Source: Ruegeria_C sp041537925
GTDB taxonomy: Bacteria > Pseudomonadota > Alphaproteobacteria > Rhodobacterales > Rhodobacteraceae
Length of the DNA: 64,000 nucleotides
NCBI RefSeq assembly: GCF_041537925.1
Contig: NZ_JBGOSH010000003.1
Span: 310,001 to 374,000 of the forward strand
Reading direction: 5' to 3'
In this document: positions 49,205-59,632 of the stretch, piece by piece
Layout of the letters: each line of letters begins with the position of its first letter
Position numbering within the stretch: position 1 is the first letter of the stretch
The notes under the pieces: generated by a model
The model's input: only the letters and a program-made list of their open reading frames with translations
Databases searched by the model: none
What the model was told of the DNA's origin: nothing
Made by a program: the position numbers and the translations under genes

Positions 49205-50398
49205 ATGAACATCCACGAATATCAGGCGAAAGCGCTTCTGCGCAGCTACGGCGCTCCGGTGTCCGACGGTCAGGTCATCACCCGCGCCGACGAAGCCAAG
49301 ACCGCCGCCGGAGAGCTTGACGGACCGCTCTGGGTCGTTAAGGCCCAGATCCACGCGGGCGGACGCGGCAAAGGCAGCTTCAAAGAGGCTGACGCCGGTG
49401 AAAAAGGCGGTGTGCGCCTGACCAAATCGGTAGAAGAAGCCGCTGACGAAGCCAAGAAGATGCTGGGCCGCACGTTGGTCACCCATCAGTCCGGCCCGGC
49501 GGGCAAACAGGTCAACCGCATCTATATCGAGGCCGGGTCCGGCATCGAGACCGAGCTTTACCTCGCCCTGCTGGTGGATCGCCAGACCAGCCGCGTCTCG
49601 TTCGTCTGTTCGACCGAGGGCGGCATGGACATTGAAGAGGTCGCCGCCTCAACGCCCGAGAAAATCCTGTCCTTCTCGGTTGATCCCGCCACCGGCTATC
49701 AACCTTATCACGGCCGCCGCATCGCCTTTTCGCTGGGTCTGACCGGCGCGCAGGTCAAGCAATGCGTCAAACTGATGGGCCAGCTCTATCAAGCCTTCAT
49801 CGAGAAGGACATGGAGATGCTGGAGATCAACCCGCTGATCGTATCCGACAGCGGCGACCTGAAAGTGCTCGACGCCAAGATCGGCTTTGACGGCAATGCG
49901 GTCTACCGCCACCCGGATATCGCCGAGCTGCGCGACACGACCGAAGAAGACCCCAAGGAACTTGAAGCCTCCAAATACGACCTGAACTACATCGCGCTGG
50001 ATGGTGAGATCGGCTGCATGGTCAATGGCGCGGGTCTGGCGATGGCGACGATGGACATCATCAAGCTCTACGGGGCCGAGCCTGCCAACTTCCTCGACGT
50101 GGGCGGTGGCGCCACCAAAGAGAAAGTGACCGAGGCATTCAAGATCATCACCTCGGACCCGCAGGTCAAAGGCATCCTGGTCAACATCTTCGGCGGCATC
50201 ATGCGCTGTGACGTCATCGCCGAGGGCGTTGTGGCCGCGGTGAAAGAGGTCGGCCTGCAGGTTCCGCTGGTCGTGCGTCTGGAAGGCACGAATGTCGAGA
50301 AAGGCAAAGAGATCATCAACACCTCTGGCCTGGACGTGATCGCGGCGGACAACCTGAAAGATGGTGCCGAAAAAATCGTCAAGGCGGTTAAGGGCTGA
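49205..50398 (+). CDS. sucC: Succinyl-CoA synthetase beta subunit
   Basis: ADP-forming succinate-CoA ligase, substrate-level phosphorylation step of the TCA cycle. The 397-residue protein begins MNIHEYQAKALLRSYGAPV, has the ATP-grasp segment LWVVKAQIHAGGRGKGS near 40-56, MLEINPLIV near 205, and the C-terminal NFLDVGGGATKEKV and VNIFGGIMRCDVIAEGVVAA. It is first in the suc run, but the usual partner sucD follows only after a small foreign-looking gene. Confidence 0.97.
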   Translation: MNIHEYQAKALLRSYGAPVSDGQVITRADEAKTAAGELDGPLWVVKAQIHAGGRGKGSFKEADAGEKGGVRLTKSVEEAADEAKKMLGRTLVTHQSGPAGKQVNRIYIEAGSGIETELYLALLVDRQTSRVSFVCSTEGGMDIEEVAASTPEKILSFSVDPATGYQPYHGRRIAFSLGLTGAQVKQCVKLMGQLYQAFIEKDMEMLEINPLIVSDSGDLKVLDAKIGFDGNAVYRHPDIAELRDTTEEDPKELEASKYDLNYIALDGEIGCMVNGAGLAMATMDIIKLYGAEPANFLDVGGGATKEKVTEAFKIITSDPQVKGILVNIFGGIMRCDVIAEGVVAAVKEVGLQVPLVVRLEGTNVEKGKEIINTSGLDVIAADNLKDGAEKIVKAVKG

Positions 50399-50401
50399 GC
50401 T

Positions 50402-50935
50402 TTGTCCAATAGCACAACCAATCAGCATTCTGTGGTGTTTGAGCGTTCAAAAGATGAAACCACACTCGTGCTCGGAGTTTGCGTCTTGTTCTTTGTTGGC
50501 GGTATTTGGATGGTTCAAACCTCCGATACATTTCATAACCCAACACGGGCGTACCTTTCTGGTTGGTTTGCTGCATTGGTCTTTGGCTGGATTGGCATCA
50601 AGGAAATCATCAATTTGATGAGGTTTCCCAAAATGCTCTGCCGCATCTCGGACACGGGGATCACTGTCTTTCCGAAATCTCTAACCGAGATGCCTTGGAA
50701 AGACATAGCCTCAATCTCTTCGAAGACCGTTGGATTGAACAGCTACATTGTTCTCAACTTTTCACCAGAGGCTTCGGCGCGGCGGAACTTTTGGGCGGGG
50801 CGAAATCAGCTAAAGTTCAGGGCAACTCTTCTAAAGGCTAACTTCGATCAGGTGTATCGCGCAGTCTTCAACGCGCACTGGGCCTATCAATCGGCGACCA
50901 AAGCCACAAATTTGCATAATCAAGGAGACTCCTAA
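50402..50935 (+). CDS. Hypothetical membrane protein, STM3941-like, inserted between sucC and sucD
   Basis: A 177-residue protein with two hydrophobic segments (TLVLGVCVLFFVGGIWMVQTS and AYLSGWFAALVFGWIGIKEIINLM) followed by a PH-domain-like soluble part (CRISDTGITVFPKSLTEMPWKDIASISSKTVGLNSYIVLNFS). This layout resembles the STM3941 family. It starts with TTG at 50402, three bases after sucC. The DNA is clearly less GC-rich than the flanking suc genes and lacks their codon bias, so acquisition is likely, yet the gene respects the operon. It must be co-transcribed with sucC and sucD. No function known. Confidence 0.7.
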   Translation: MSNSTTNQHSVVFERSKDETTLVLGVCVLFFVGGIWMVQTSDTFHNPTRAYLSGWFAALVFGWIGIKEIINLMRFPKMLCRISDTGITVFPKSLTEMPWKDIASISSKTVGLNSYIVLNFSPEASARRNFWAGRNQLKFRATLLKANFDQVYRAVFNAHWAYQSATKATNLHNQGDS

Positions 50936-50937
50936 AA

Positions 50938-51819
50938 ATGGCAGTCCTCATCGACGAAAACACCAAAGTCATCTGTCAGGGCCTGACCGGCTCGCAGGGG
51001 ACATTTCACACCGAACAGGCCATCGCTTATGGCACCAAGATGGTTGGCGGTGTGACGCCGGGCAAAGGCGGGATGACGCATCTTGACCTGCCCGTGTTCA
51101 ACTCGGTCCACGAGGCCAAGCATGTGACCGAGGCCAATGCCTCGGTGATCTACGTGCCGCCCCCCTTTGCCGCCGACTCGATCCTCGAAGCGATCGACGC
51201 ACAGATGGAGGTGATCGTCTGCATCACCGAAGGCATCCCGGTTCTGGACATGATGAAGGTCAAGCGCGCGTTGGAAGGCTCCAGCAGCCGTCTGGTCGGG
51301 CCCAATTGCCCCGGCGTCATCACGCCCGACGCCTGCAAGATCGGCATCATGCCCGGCCACATCCACAAGCGCGGCTCGGTCGGTGTTGTGTCGCGTTCGG
51401 GGACGCTCACCTATGAGGCCGTCAAGCAGACCACCGATGTGGGTCTGGGACAGTCCACCTGCGTCGGCATCGGCGGTGACCCGATCAAAGGCACCGAGCA
51501 CATCGACGTGCTGGAATGGTTCCTGGGTGATGACGAGACCGAGAGCATCATCATGATCGGTGAAATCGGCGGTTCAGCGGAGGAAGAAGCCGCGCAATTC
51601 CTGGCCGATGAAGCCAAGAAGGGCCGCTCCAAACCCACCGCAGGCTTCATCGCCGGCCGCACAGCCCCTCCCGGCCGACGCATGGGCCATGCGGGTGCGA
51701 TTGTCGCCGGCGGCAAAGGTGGCGCCGAGGACAAGATCGAAGCCATGCGCGCTGCCGGTATCGTCGTGGCCGAAAGCCCGGCGCAGCTGGGTGAGGCCGT
51801 GCTGGAAGCGATTGGTTAA
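50938..51819 (+). CDS. sucD: Succinyl-CoA synthetase alpha subunit
   Basis: A 293-residue CoA-binding and phosphohistidine subunit. Motifs: VICQGLTGSQGTFHTEQAI with the CoA-binding GxxG near 12-30, GPNCPGVITPDACKIGIMPG near 121-140, SRSGTLTYEA near 151-160, and the active-site histidine in GRRMGHAGAIVAGGKGGAEDK near 243-263. A strong ribosome site AAGGAGACTCC precedes the ATG. It is separated from sucC by the inserted membrane-protein gene. Confidence 0.97.
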   Translation: MAVLIDENTKVICQGLTGSQGTFHTEQAIAYGTKMVGGVTPGKGGMTHLDLPVFNSVHEAKHVTEANASVIYVPPPFAADSILEAIDAQMEVIVCITEGIPVLDMMKVKRALEGSSSRLVGPNCPGVITPDACKIGIMPGHIHKRGSVGVVSRSGTLTYEAVKQTTDVGLGQSTCVGIGGDPIKGTEHIDVLEWFLGDDETESIIMIGEIGGSAEEEAAQFLADEAKKGRSKPTAGFIAGRTAPPGRRMGHAGAIVAGGKGGAEDKIEAMRAAGIVVAESPAQLGEAVLEAIG

Positions 51820-51863
51820 GGCCGCTTGGTCACCAATTGGCTGATCTGGGAGGGTCGGAACCT

Positions 51864-52412
51864 ATGACGTTTGGCGAAGCTGTCAGAACGTGTTTCTCAA
51901 AGTTCCTCACCTTTTCGGGGCGGGCCTCTCGCCCCGAATACTGGTTCTTTTTCCTCTTCGTCGTGATCTGGAGCGTGCTGGCCGGGTTCATCGACTGGCA
52001 ATTCTTCACCCAAGTGACCGAGACGCAGGTGAATGACACGACCACCGTGACGGCCAGTTCGAACGGCCCGGTTCAAAGCATCGTTGCGCTGATCGTCTTT
52101 CTGCCCCACCTCGCCGTCGCGTGGCGGCGGATGCATGATAGCGGGCGCAGCGGACTTTATGCTCTGTTTCCCATTCTGCTGGCGCTTGGCGCGCTTGCCA
52201 TGCTGGTCTTTGGCATCGGCCTTGCCTCGACCTTTGGGCATAGCGGCGCGCACAAGCTCGACATCCTCTTTACCCGCGCCACGCTCCTGATCGTGATCCC
52301 GACGTTAGTCATTCTCGTGCTATCGCCGCTTCTTATGCTGTGGTGGCTGACCCGCCCCAGCCAACCCGGCACCAACAAATACGGTCCCAACCCATATGAG
52401 GTAACGCCATGA
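51864..52412 (+). CDS. DUF805 family membrane protein
   Basis: A 182-residue inner-membrane protein with the DUF805 start (FGEAVRTCFSKFLTFSGRASRPEYWFFFLFVVIWSVLAGFIDW) and the conserved VAWRRMHDSGRSGLYALFPI segment near 90-110, plus two further membrane helices and the TKYGPNPY-like tail. The family has no known function. The ATG at 51864 follows GGGAGGG; a longer frame from a TTG upstream is unlikely. It overlaps sucA by four bases (ATGA), so it is coupled to the 2-oxoglutarate dehydrogenase genes. Confidence 0.85.
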   Translation: MTFGEAVRTCFSKFLTFSGRASRPEYWFFFLFVVIWSVLAGFIDWQFFTQVTETQVNDTTTVTASSNGPVQSIVALIVFLPHLAVAWRRMHDSGRSGLYALFPILLALGALAMLVFGIGLASTFGHSGAHKLDILFTRATLLIVIPTLVILVLSPLLMLWWLTRPSQPGTNKYGPNPYEVTP

Positions 52413-55366
52413 CCGACCAATCGCCCAACGACCAGTTCCATGCTTCCAGCTTCATGCAGGGGCACAACGCGGCTTATCTGGAGCAGCTCTATGCCCAATA
52501 CGCCAACGACCCCAACGCGGTGGATGCCGCCTGGGCCGAGTTTTTCCGACAAATGGGCGATGCCGAGCTGGATGTGAAGGCCGATGCGGCGGGCCCGTCC
52601 TGGGCGCGGGCCGATTGGCCGCCGGTGCCTGCCGATGAGGTCACCGGCGCACTGACCGGGGAATGGCCGGTGACTGAAACCAAGGCAGCGGGCAAGAAGA
52701 TCAAGGACAAGGCGGCAAGCGCAGGGGTCGAAGTCAGCGATGATCAGATCAAGCGTGCAGTGCTCGATTCGATCCGGGCGCTGATGCTGATCCGGGCCTA
52801 TCGCATCAGGGGCCATCTGGTCGCCGATCTGGACCCGCTGGGCATGCGGTCCGGCACCCCGCATCCTGAGCTTGATCCCAAAACCTATGGGTTCACCGAT
52901 GGTGATATGGACCGACCGATCTTCATCGACAACGTGCTGGGTCTGCAGGTCGCCTCGATGCGGCAGATCGTCGAGATCGTCAAACGCACCTATTGCGGCA
53001 CCTTCGCGCTACAATACATGCATATCTCGAACCCGGACGAGGCCGCCTGGCTGAAAGAGCGGATCGAGGGGTTCGGCAAGGAGGTCCGCTTTACTCGCGA
53101 AGGGCGTAAGGCGATCCTGAACAAAATGGTGCAGGCCGAAGGGTTCGAGAAATTCCTGCATGTCAAATATATGGGCACCAAGCGGTTCGGCCTGGATGGC
53201 GGTGAAAGCCTGATCCCGGCGATGGAGCAGATCATCAAGCGCGGCGGTGCGCTGGGCCTGCAGGATATCGTGATCGGCATGCCGCACCGGGGGCGTCTGA
53301 ACATCCTCGCCAATGTGATGGCCAAGCCCTACAAGGCGATTTTCAACGAGTTTCAGGGCGGCAGCTTCAAGCCCGAAGATGTCGATGGTTCGGGTGATGT
53401 GAAATACCATCTCGGGGCGTCCAGCGACCGGGAGTTCGACGGCAACACGGTACACCTGTCGCTGACCGCCAACCCCAGTCACCTTGAGGCGGTGAACCCG
53501 GTGGTTCTGGGCAAGGTTCGCGCCAAGCAGGATCAGCTGAACGACACCGACCGCACCAAGGTGATGGGCATCCTGCTGCATGGCGACGCGGCCTTTGCCG
53601 GTCAGGGTGTGGTGGCCGAAGGGTTCGGCCTATCAGGTCTGAAAGGGCACAAAACCGGTGGCACCATGCATATCGTGGTGAACAATCAGATCGGCTTTAC
53701 CACCGCGCCGCATTTCAGTCGCTCCAGCCCCTACCCCACCGACATCGCGTTGATGGTCGAAGCACCGATCTTCCACGTGAACGGCGACGACCCCGAGGCG
53801 GTCGTGCATGCCGCCAAGGTGGCGACCGAGTTCCGGCAGAAGTTCCACAAGGACGTGGTGATCGACATCTTCTGCTATCGCCGCTTCGGGCATAACGAGG
53901 GCGACGAGCCCATGTTCACCAACCCGATCATGTACAAGCGGATCAAGACCCACAAAACCACGCTCAGCCTCTATACCGCGCGACTGGTCAAGGACGGACT
54001 GCTTCCCGAGGGCGAGATCGAGGATATGAAGGCCGCCTTCCAGGCCTATCTGAACGAAGAGTTCGAGGCCGGAAAGAACTACAAGCCCAACAAGGCCGAC
54101 TGGCTGGATGGGCGCTGGTCGCATATGGACAAGAGCAAAGACGAATATGTCCGCGGCGACACAGCCATCAATCCCGAGACCTTTGCCGAGATCGGTGTCG
54201 CTCTGTCGCGTGTTCCTGAAGGCTTCCCCATGCACAAGACCGTGGGCCGGCTGATGGAAGCCAAGAAGAAGATGTTCGAAACCGGCGAAGGGTTCGATTG
54301 GGCGACCGGTGAAGCGCTGGCCTTCGGCTCACTGTTGACCGAGGGTTATCCGGTCCGCCTATCAGGTCAGGACGCCACGCGCGGCACCTTCTCACAACGG
54401 CATTCCGGCTTCGTCAATCAGGACACAGAAGACCGTTATTACCCGCTCAATAACATCCGTGCCGGGCAATCGCATTATGATGTGATCGACTCGATGCTCA
54501 GCGAATATGCAGTGCTGGGTTTTGAGTACGGATATTCGCTGGCCGAACCCAATGCGCTGGTCCTGTGGGAGGCGCAGTTCGGCGATTTCGCCAACGGCGC
54601 GCAAATCATGTTCGATCAGTTCATCAGCTCGGGTGAAAGCAAGTGGCTGCGGATGTCGGGCCTTGTCACCCTGCTGCCGCACGGTTTCGAGGGGCAAGGC
54701 CCCGAACACAGCTCGGCACGGCTGGAACGATTCCTGCAGATGTGCGGTCAGGACAACTGGATCGTGGCAAACTGCACCACACCCGCAAACTACTTCCACA
54801 TCCTGCGCCGTCAGCTGCACCGCACCTTCCGCAAGCCGCTGATCCTGGTGACGCCAAAATCGCTGCTGCGTCACAAGCTGGCGGTCAGCAAGACCGAGGA
54901 GTTCACCACCGGGTCCAGCTTCCACCGGGTTCTTTGGGATGACGCTCAGCACGGCAATTCCGACACCAAGCTCAAACCCGACAACAAGATCAAGCGAGTG
55001 GTGCTGTGTTCGGGCAAGGTCTATTTCGACCTGCTGGAAGAACGCGATGCGCGTGGCATCGACGATGTCTACCTGATGCGGATCGAGCAATACTACCCGT
55101 TCCCGGCCCATTCGCTGATCAACGAATTGGAGCGTTTCAAGGGGGCAGAGATCGTCTGGTGTCAGGAAGAACCCAAAAACCAAGGCGCCTGGAGCTTCAT
55201 CGAACCCAATATCGAATGGGTGCTCACCCGCATCAAAGCCAAACACACGCGTCCCCGCTATGTCGGACGCGCCACCTCGGCCTCACCCGCGACCGGTCTG
55301 GCCAGTCAGCACAAATTCCAACAAGAGGCGCTCGTGAACGAAGCGCTGAGCATCGAAGGAAAGTAA
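52409..55366 (+). CDS. sucA: 2-Oxoglutarate dehydrogenase E1 component
   Basis: The thiamine-diphosphate-dependent decarboxylase of the complex. The 985-residue protein starts with a lipoyl-subunit docking region (FLQGHNAAYLEQLYAQYANDPNAVDAAWAEFF-type), then the ThDP/Mg motifs HGDAAFAGQGVVAEGFGLSGLKGHKTGGTMHIVVNNQIGFTT near 390-430, VIDIFCYRRFGHNEGDEPMFTNP near 490, and the transketolase-like pyrimidine domain with GQDATRGTFSQRHSGF and GFEYGYSL. It is followed after three bases by sucB. All landmark residues are intact. Confidence 0.98.
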   Translation: MTDQSPNDQFHASSFMQGHNAAYLEQLYAQYANDPNAVDAAWAEFFRQMGDAELDVKADAAGPSWARADWPPVPADEVTGALTGEWPVTETKAAGKKIKDKAASAGVEVSDDQIKRAVLDSIRALMLIRAYRIRGHLVADLDPLGMRSGTPHPELDPKTYGFTDGDMDRPIFIDNVLGLQVASMRQIVEIVKRTYCGTFALQYMHISNPDEAAWLKERIEGFGKEVRFTREGRKAILNKMVQAEGFEKFLHVKYMGTKRFGLDGGESLIPAMEQIIKRGGALGLQDIVIGMPHRGRLNILANVMAKPYKAIFNEFQGGSFKPEDVDGSGDVKYHLGASSDREFDGNTVHLSLTANPSHLEAVNPVVLGKVRAKQDQLNDTDRTKVMGILLHGDAAFAGQGVVAEGFGLSGLKGHKTGGTMHIVVNNQIGFTTAPHFSRSSPYPTDIALMVEAPIFHVNGDDPEAVVHAAKVATEFRQKFHKDVVIDIFCYRRFGHNEGDEPMFTNPIMYKRIKTHKTTLSLYTARLVKDGLLPEGEIEDMKAAFQAYLNEEFEAGKNYKPNKADWLDGRWSHMDKSKDEYVRGDTAINPETFAEIGVALSRVPEGFPMHKTVGRLMEAKKKMFETGEGFDWATGEALAFGSLLTEGYPVRLSGQDATRGTFSQRHSGFVNQDTEDRYYPLNNIRAGQSHYDVIDSMLSEYAVLGFEYGYSLAEPNALVLWEAQFGDFANGAQIMFDQFISSGESKWLRMSGLVTLLPHGFEGQGPEHSSARLERFLQMCGQDNWIVANCTTPANYFHILRRQLHRTFRKPLILVTPKSLLRHKLAVSKTEEFTTGSSFHRVLWDDAQHGNSDTKLKPDNKIKRVVLCSGKVYFDLLEERDARGIDDVYLMRIEQYYPFPAHSLINELERFKGAEIVWCQEEPKNQGAWSFIEPNIEWVLTRIKAKHTRPRYVGRATSASPATGLASQHKFQQEALVNEALSIEGK

Positions 55367-55369
55367 CCG

Positions 55370-56875
55370 ATGACAACCGAAGTTCGTGTTCCCACGCTTG
55401 GCGAATCCGTGACCGAAGCCACGGTCGCCACCTGGTTCAAGAAACCCGGCGATGCCGTCGCCATTGATGAGATGCTCTGCGAGTTGGAGACTGACAAGGT
55501 CACGGTCGAGGTCCCCTCGCCCGCCGCTGGCACGATGGGTGAGATCGTTGCCGCTGAAGGCGAAACCGTTGGCGTCGATGCGTTGCTCGCCACCATCAGC
55601 GCCGGTGAAGGCGCGGCCCCCGCGCCTGCCGCTGCCCCCGCCGCCGACACGGCGCCCGCAGCCTCCGGCGGATCGGTCGACGTGATGGTGCCCACGCTGG
55701 GAGAATCGGTCACCGAAGCGACAGTTTCCACCTGGTTCAAACAGGTGGGCGACAGTGTCGCGCAGGACGAAATGCTGTGTGAGCTGGAAACCGACAAGGT
55801 CTCGGTCGAGGTGCCCGCACCCGCATCGGGTGTGTTGGCGGAAATCAACGCGCCCGAAGGCACAACCGTGGACGCCACCGCCAAACTGGCGGTGATCTCG
55901 GGCTCTTCCAGCGGCGCGGCACCTGCCCCCGCGGCCGCGGCAGTACCAGCGGAAAGCGCCGCGACAAGCGGCAAGGACATCGCCAACGCGCCCTCGGCCG
56001 AAAAAGCCATGGCCGAGGCTGGGCTGAGCGCTGATCAGATGCAAGGCACCGGTCGAGATGGGCGCGTGATGAAAGAGGACGTGACCCGCGCCATTGCCGC
56101 CGCAGCAACCGCAGCACCAGCCGCCGCCCCCGCCGTCGCCCAGGCACCGCGCGCGCCGGTAGCCGCTGAGGATGCCACGCGCGAGGAGCGCGTCAAGATG
56201 ACCCGCCTGCGCCAGACCATCGCCAGACGGCTGAAGGATGCCCAGAACACCGCCGCGATCCTGACCACTTATAATGAAGTGGACATGGGCGAGGTGATGG
56301 CGCTGCGAAATCAGTACAAGGACCAGTTCGAGAAGAAGCACGGCGTGCGGCTCGGCTTCATGTCCTTCTTCACCAAGGCCTGCTGCCACGCGCTGAAAGA
56401 AGTGCCCGAGGTCAATGCCGAGATCGACGGCACCGACATCGTTTACAAGAACTTCGTGCATATGGGCGTCGCCGCCGGTACGCCGCAGGGTCTGGTCGTT
56501 CCGGTGATCCGTGACGCCGACGCGATGTCTTTCGCAGCCATCGAAAAGGCCATCGCCGAAAAGGGCAAACGTGCCCGTGATGGTAAACTCAGCATGGCCG
56601 AAATGCAGGGTGGCACCTTCACGATCTCAAACGGTGGCGTCTATGGCTCGCTGATGTCCTCACCCATCCTGAACCCGCCGCAATCGGGTATCCTTGGCAT
56701 GCACAAGATCCAGGACCGTCCGATGGCCATCAACGGCGAAGTTGTCATCCGCCCGATGATGTATCTGGCGCTGACCTACGACCACCGCATCGTCGACGGC
56801 AAAGGTGCGGTGACCTTCCTCGTGCGCGTCAAGGAAGCGCTGGAAGACCCCCGCCGCCTGCTGATGGATCTGTAA
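55370..56875 (+). CDS. sucB: 2-Oxoglutarate dehydrogenase E2 (dihydrolipoyl succinyltransferase), two lipoyl domains
   Basis: A 501-residue E2 with two tandem lipoyl domains, each containing LCELETDKV with the lipoylated lysine (about Lys43 and Lys146), joined by Ala/Pro-rich linkers. An E3-binding domain follows (NAPSAEKAMAEAGLSADQMQGTGRDGRVMKEDV, about 207-240), then the catalytic acyltransferase domain ending with TYDHRIVDGKGAVTFLVR, whose His and Asp are catalytic. E2 of 2-oxoglutarate dehydrogenase most often has one lipoyl domain; the second is a lineage variation. It starts three bases after sucA. Confidence 0.97.
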   Translation: MTTEVRVPTLGESVTEATVATWFKKPGDAVAIDEMLCELETDKVTVEVPSPAAGTMGEIVAAEGETVGVDALLATISAGEGAAPAPAAAPAADTAPAASGGSVDVMVPTLGESVTEATVSTWFKQVGDSVAQDEMLCELETDKVSVEVPAPASGVLAEINAPEGTTVDATAKLAVISGSSSGAAPAPAAAAVPAESAATSGKDIANAPSAEKAMAEAGLSADQMQGTGRDGRVMKEDVTRAIAAAATAAPAAAPAVAQAPRAPVAAEDATREERVKMTRLRQTIARRLKDAQNTAAILTTYNEVDMGEVMALRNQYKDQFEKKHGVRLGFMSFFTKACCHALKEVPEVNAEIDGTDIVYKNFVHMGVAAGTPQGLVVPVIRDADAMSFAAIEKAIAEKGKRARDGKLSMAEMQGGTFTISNGGVYGSLMSSPILNPPQSGILGMHKIQDRPMAINGEVVIRPMMYLALTYDHRIVDGKGAVTFLVRVKEALEDPRRLLMDL

Positions 56876-56877
56876 CC

Positions 56878-57147
56878 ATGGCGACACATGTACTCTGGCA
56901 GGCCGATGTGGCCGATTTTGACGTCTGGCTCAAGGTGTTTCACGAAGACAAACCGGCGCGCAAAGCCGCCGGGATCAAGGACCTGCATGTGTGGCGCGAC
57001 CCCGATCGCGCCAACCACGCTATCGCGATGTTCGAGATTACTAATCTGAACAAGGCCAGCGCCTTCCTGAAGTCCGAAGACCTCGCCATGTACCACGAAC
57101 GCGGTGGTGTGGCGCATGTTGAGGTGAAGCTACTGGAACCTGTGTAA
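56878..57147 (+). CDS. Small hypothetical protein downstream of sucB
   Basis: An 89-residue soluble protein (VLWQADVADFDVWLKVFHEDKPARKAAGIKDLHVWRDPDRANHAIAMFEITNLNKASAFL). The strand-helix pattern and the W-KVF-HEDKPAR...HVWRDPD arrangement suggest a ferredoxin-like/dimeric alpha-beta barrel fold, as in small monooxygenase-like proteins, but no catalytic set is evident. It begins two bases after the sucB stop and shares its codon use, so it belongs to the operon. Confidence 0.7.
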   Translation: MATHVLWQADVADFDVWLKVFHEDKPARKAAGIKDLHVWRDPDRANHAIAMFEITNLNKASAFLKSEDLAMYHERGGVAHVEVKLLEPV

Positions 57148-57242
57148 ACCTGAAAGGCAATCAAACCTGTGTGCCCATTCCACACTGCGCCCGGCAGGAG
57201 GCACCTTCTGTCCAGAATTCTCAAGTTGCGGTAGCTCGATCC

Positions 57243-58079
57243 ATGGCGACGATATTTCACGAACCGGAATTGCGACCTCGCGAACGGTACAGCCAATTGG
57301 AAGCCGCGGTGCAGCGTTTTCCAGAGGACTTTCCGACAATCGATTCAGCGCGCATCTTCATGAGTGAAGTTGTTGTCCCCCCTAGCCTGCGCTGGGCTTA
57401 CAAGGGCAACGGCAAGACCGGCACGTCCTCGACCAAAAGGTTCTTGTTCGAGTTGGAGTTCGGCGTTTCGCTCACCACGCAAATTGATCCGCCCAGCGAC
57501 ATCAATCCCGACGCCGCGGCTCATCGGCTGACGTCAGCCAACGTGTATCGGGAAATATCCGCTTTGTCCTCGGGCCTCGCGGTACTCGAAACCACGCTGC
57601 GTTTGACTACAGTTCGAAACCCGACCAGCAGGGCAACTTCGGCTTTCCTGTATCTGTGCGCGTCCAGCGATCAGCGGCACGTGTGGTTCTCGGACGAGCG
57701 CTTGCGAATGAACGCGCTGGTCGGTTTCGATTGGCAGCGTGATGTTCGGACCTCGCGGGGGATGGATAAATTCCTCAACTACATTCAGATCATGATCGAA
57801 AATCATGGTGTTGACACCATCAACCGTCACTGGCGACCACAGGTGGCAAGTATCAAACCTCGCGTTTTGAGGCCCCATCTAATTGGCAAAACAGAAGAGA
57901 TGGAGACGTTCTACCGGGACATCGCGGAACGTCTGGACCGGCCTCTACCAGACAATTGGGTCACACCAAGGGCGAATAGAAACGTGTCGGACTTTGATCC
58001 AGAGACTTTGCTTTCCGCAGAGGCGCTCTCACGGATCGAAGTGATTTATGCGAAAGATTTCGAAGAATTCGGCTATTAG
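57243..58079 (+). CDS. Sulfotransferase family 2-like protein, between sucB and lpd
   Basis: A protein of about 278 residues. The PAPS 5'-phosphosulfate loop is suggested by YKGNGKTGTSSTKRFLFEL near 57-75, and the 3'-phosphate-binding region by TTVRNPTSRATSAFLYLCAS. These match the carbohydrate sulfotransferase (family 2) type that also occurs in marine bacteria for envelope polysaccharide modification. The start at ATG 57243 is favoured; GTG 57171 would add 24 residues. Base composition is lower in GC than sucB and lpd, suggesting acquisition. It is a puzzling neighbour for TCA-cycle genes. Confidence 0.68.
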   Translation: MATIFHEPELRPRERYSQLEAAVQRFPEDFPTIDSARIFMSEVVVPPSLRWAYKGNGKTGTSSTKRFLFELEFGVSLTTQIDPPSDINPDAAAHRLTSANVYREISALSSGLAVLETTLRLTTVRNPTSRATSAFLYLCASSDQRHVWFSDERLRMNALVGFDWQRDVRTSRGMDKFLNYIQIMIENHGVDTINRHWRPQVASIKPRVLRPHLIGKTEEMETFYRDIAERLDRPLPDNWVTPRANRNVSDFDPETLLSAEALSRIEVIYAKDFEEFGY

Positions 58080-58180
58080 GGTCAGGATGGGTGTAAATGT
58101 CACTGTCCGGAAGCATAGGCAAATACCCTAGTACCGAGACTGTCGAGGCTCAGGCCTCAAGATCGTGAAGGACCACCAAA

Positions 58181-59569
<1,389 letters not shown>

Positions 59570-59588
59570 TCAGGGTCAAATTAAGAAA

Positions 59589-59615
59589 AAAGACCGGCCC
59601 GTCTGGCCGGTCTTT
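59589..59615. terminator. Bidirectional terminator between lpd and plsC
   Basis: AAAGACCGGCC (59589-59599) pairs perfectly with GGCCGGTCTTT (59605-59615) over a 5-base loop. A-rich sequence precedes and TTTGCTTG follows, so it serves lpd on the plus strand and the plsC transcript on the minus strand, whose stop is 18 bp away. Confidence 0.85.
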
Positions 59616-59632
59616 GCTTGTACGAACTGGCG

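Noticed and set aside
55283..56461. A 392-codon frame, rich in Gly and His, on the minus strand opposite sucB
   Set aside because: It is the mirror of the Ala/Pro-rich linkers and lipoyl domains of sucB; no independent signal.
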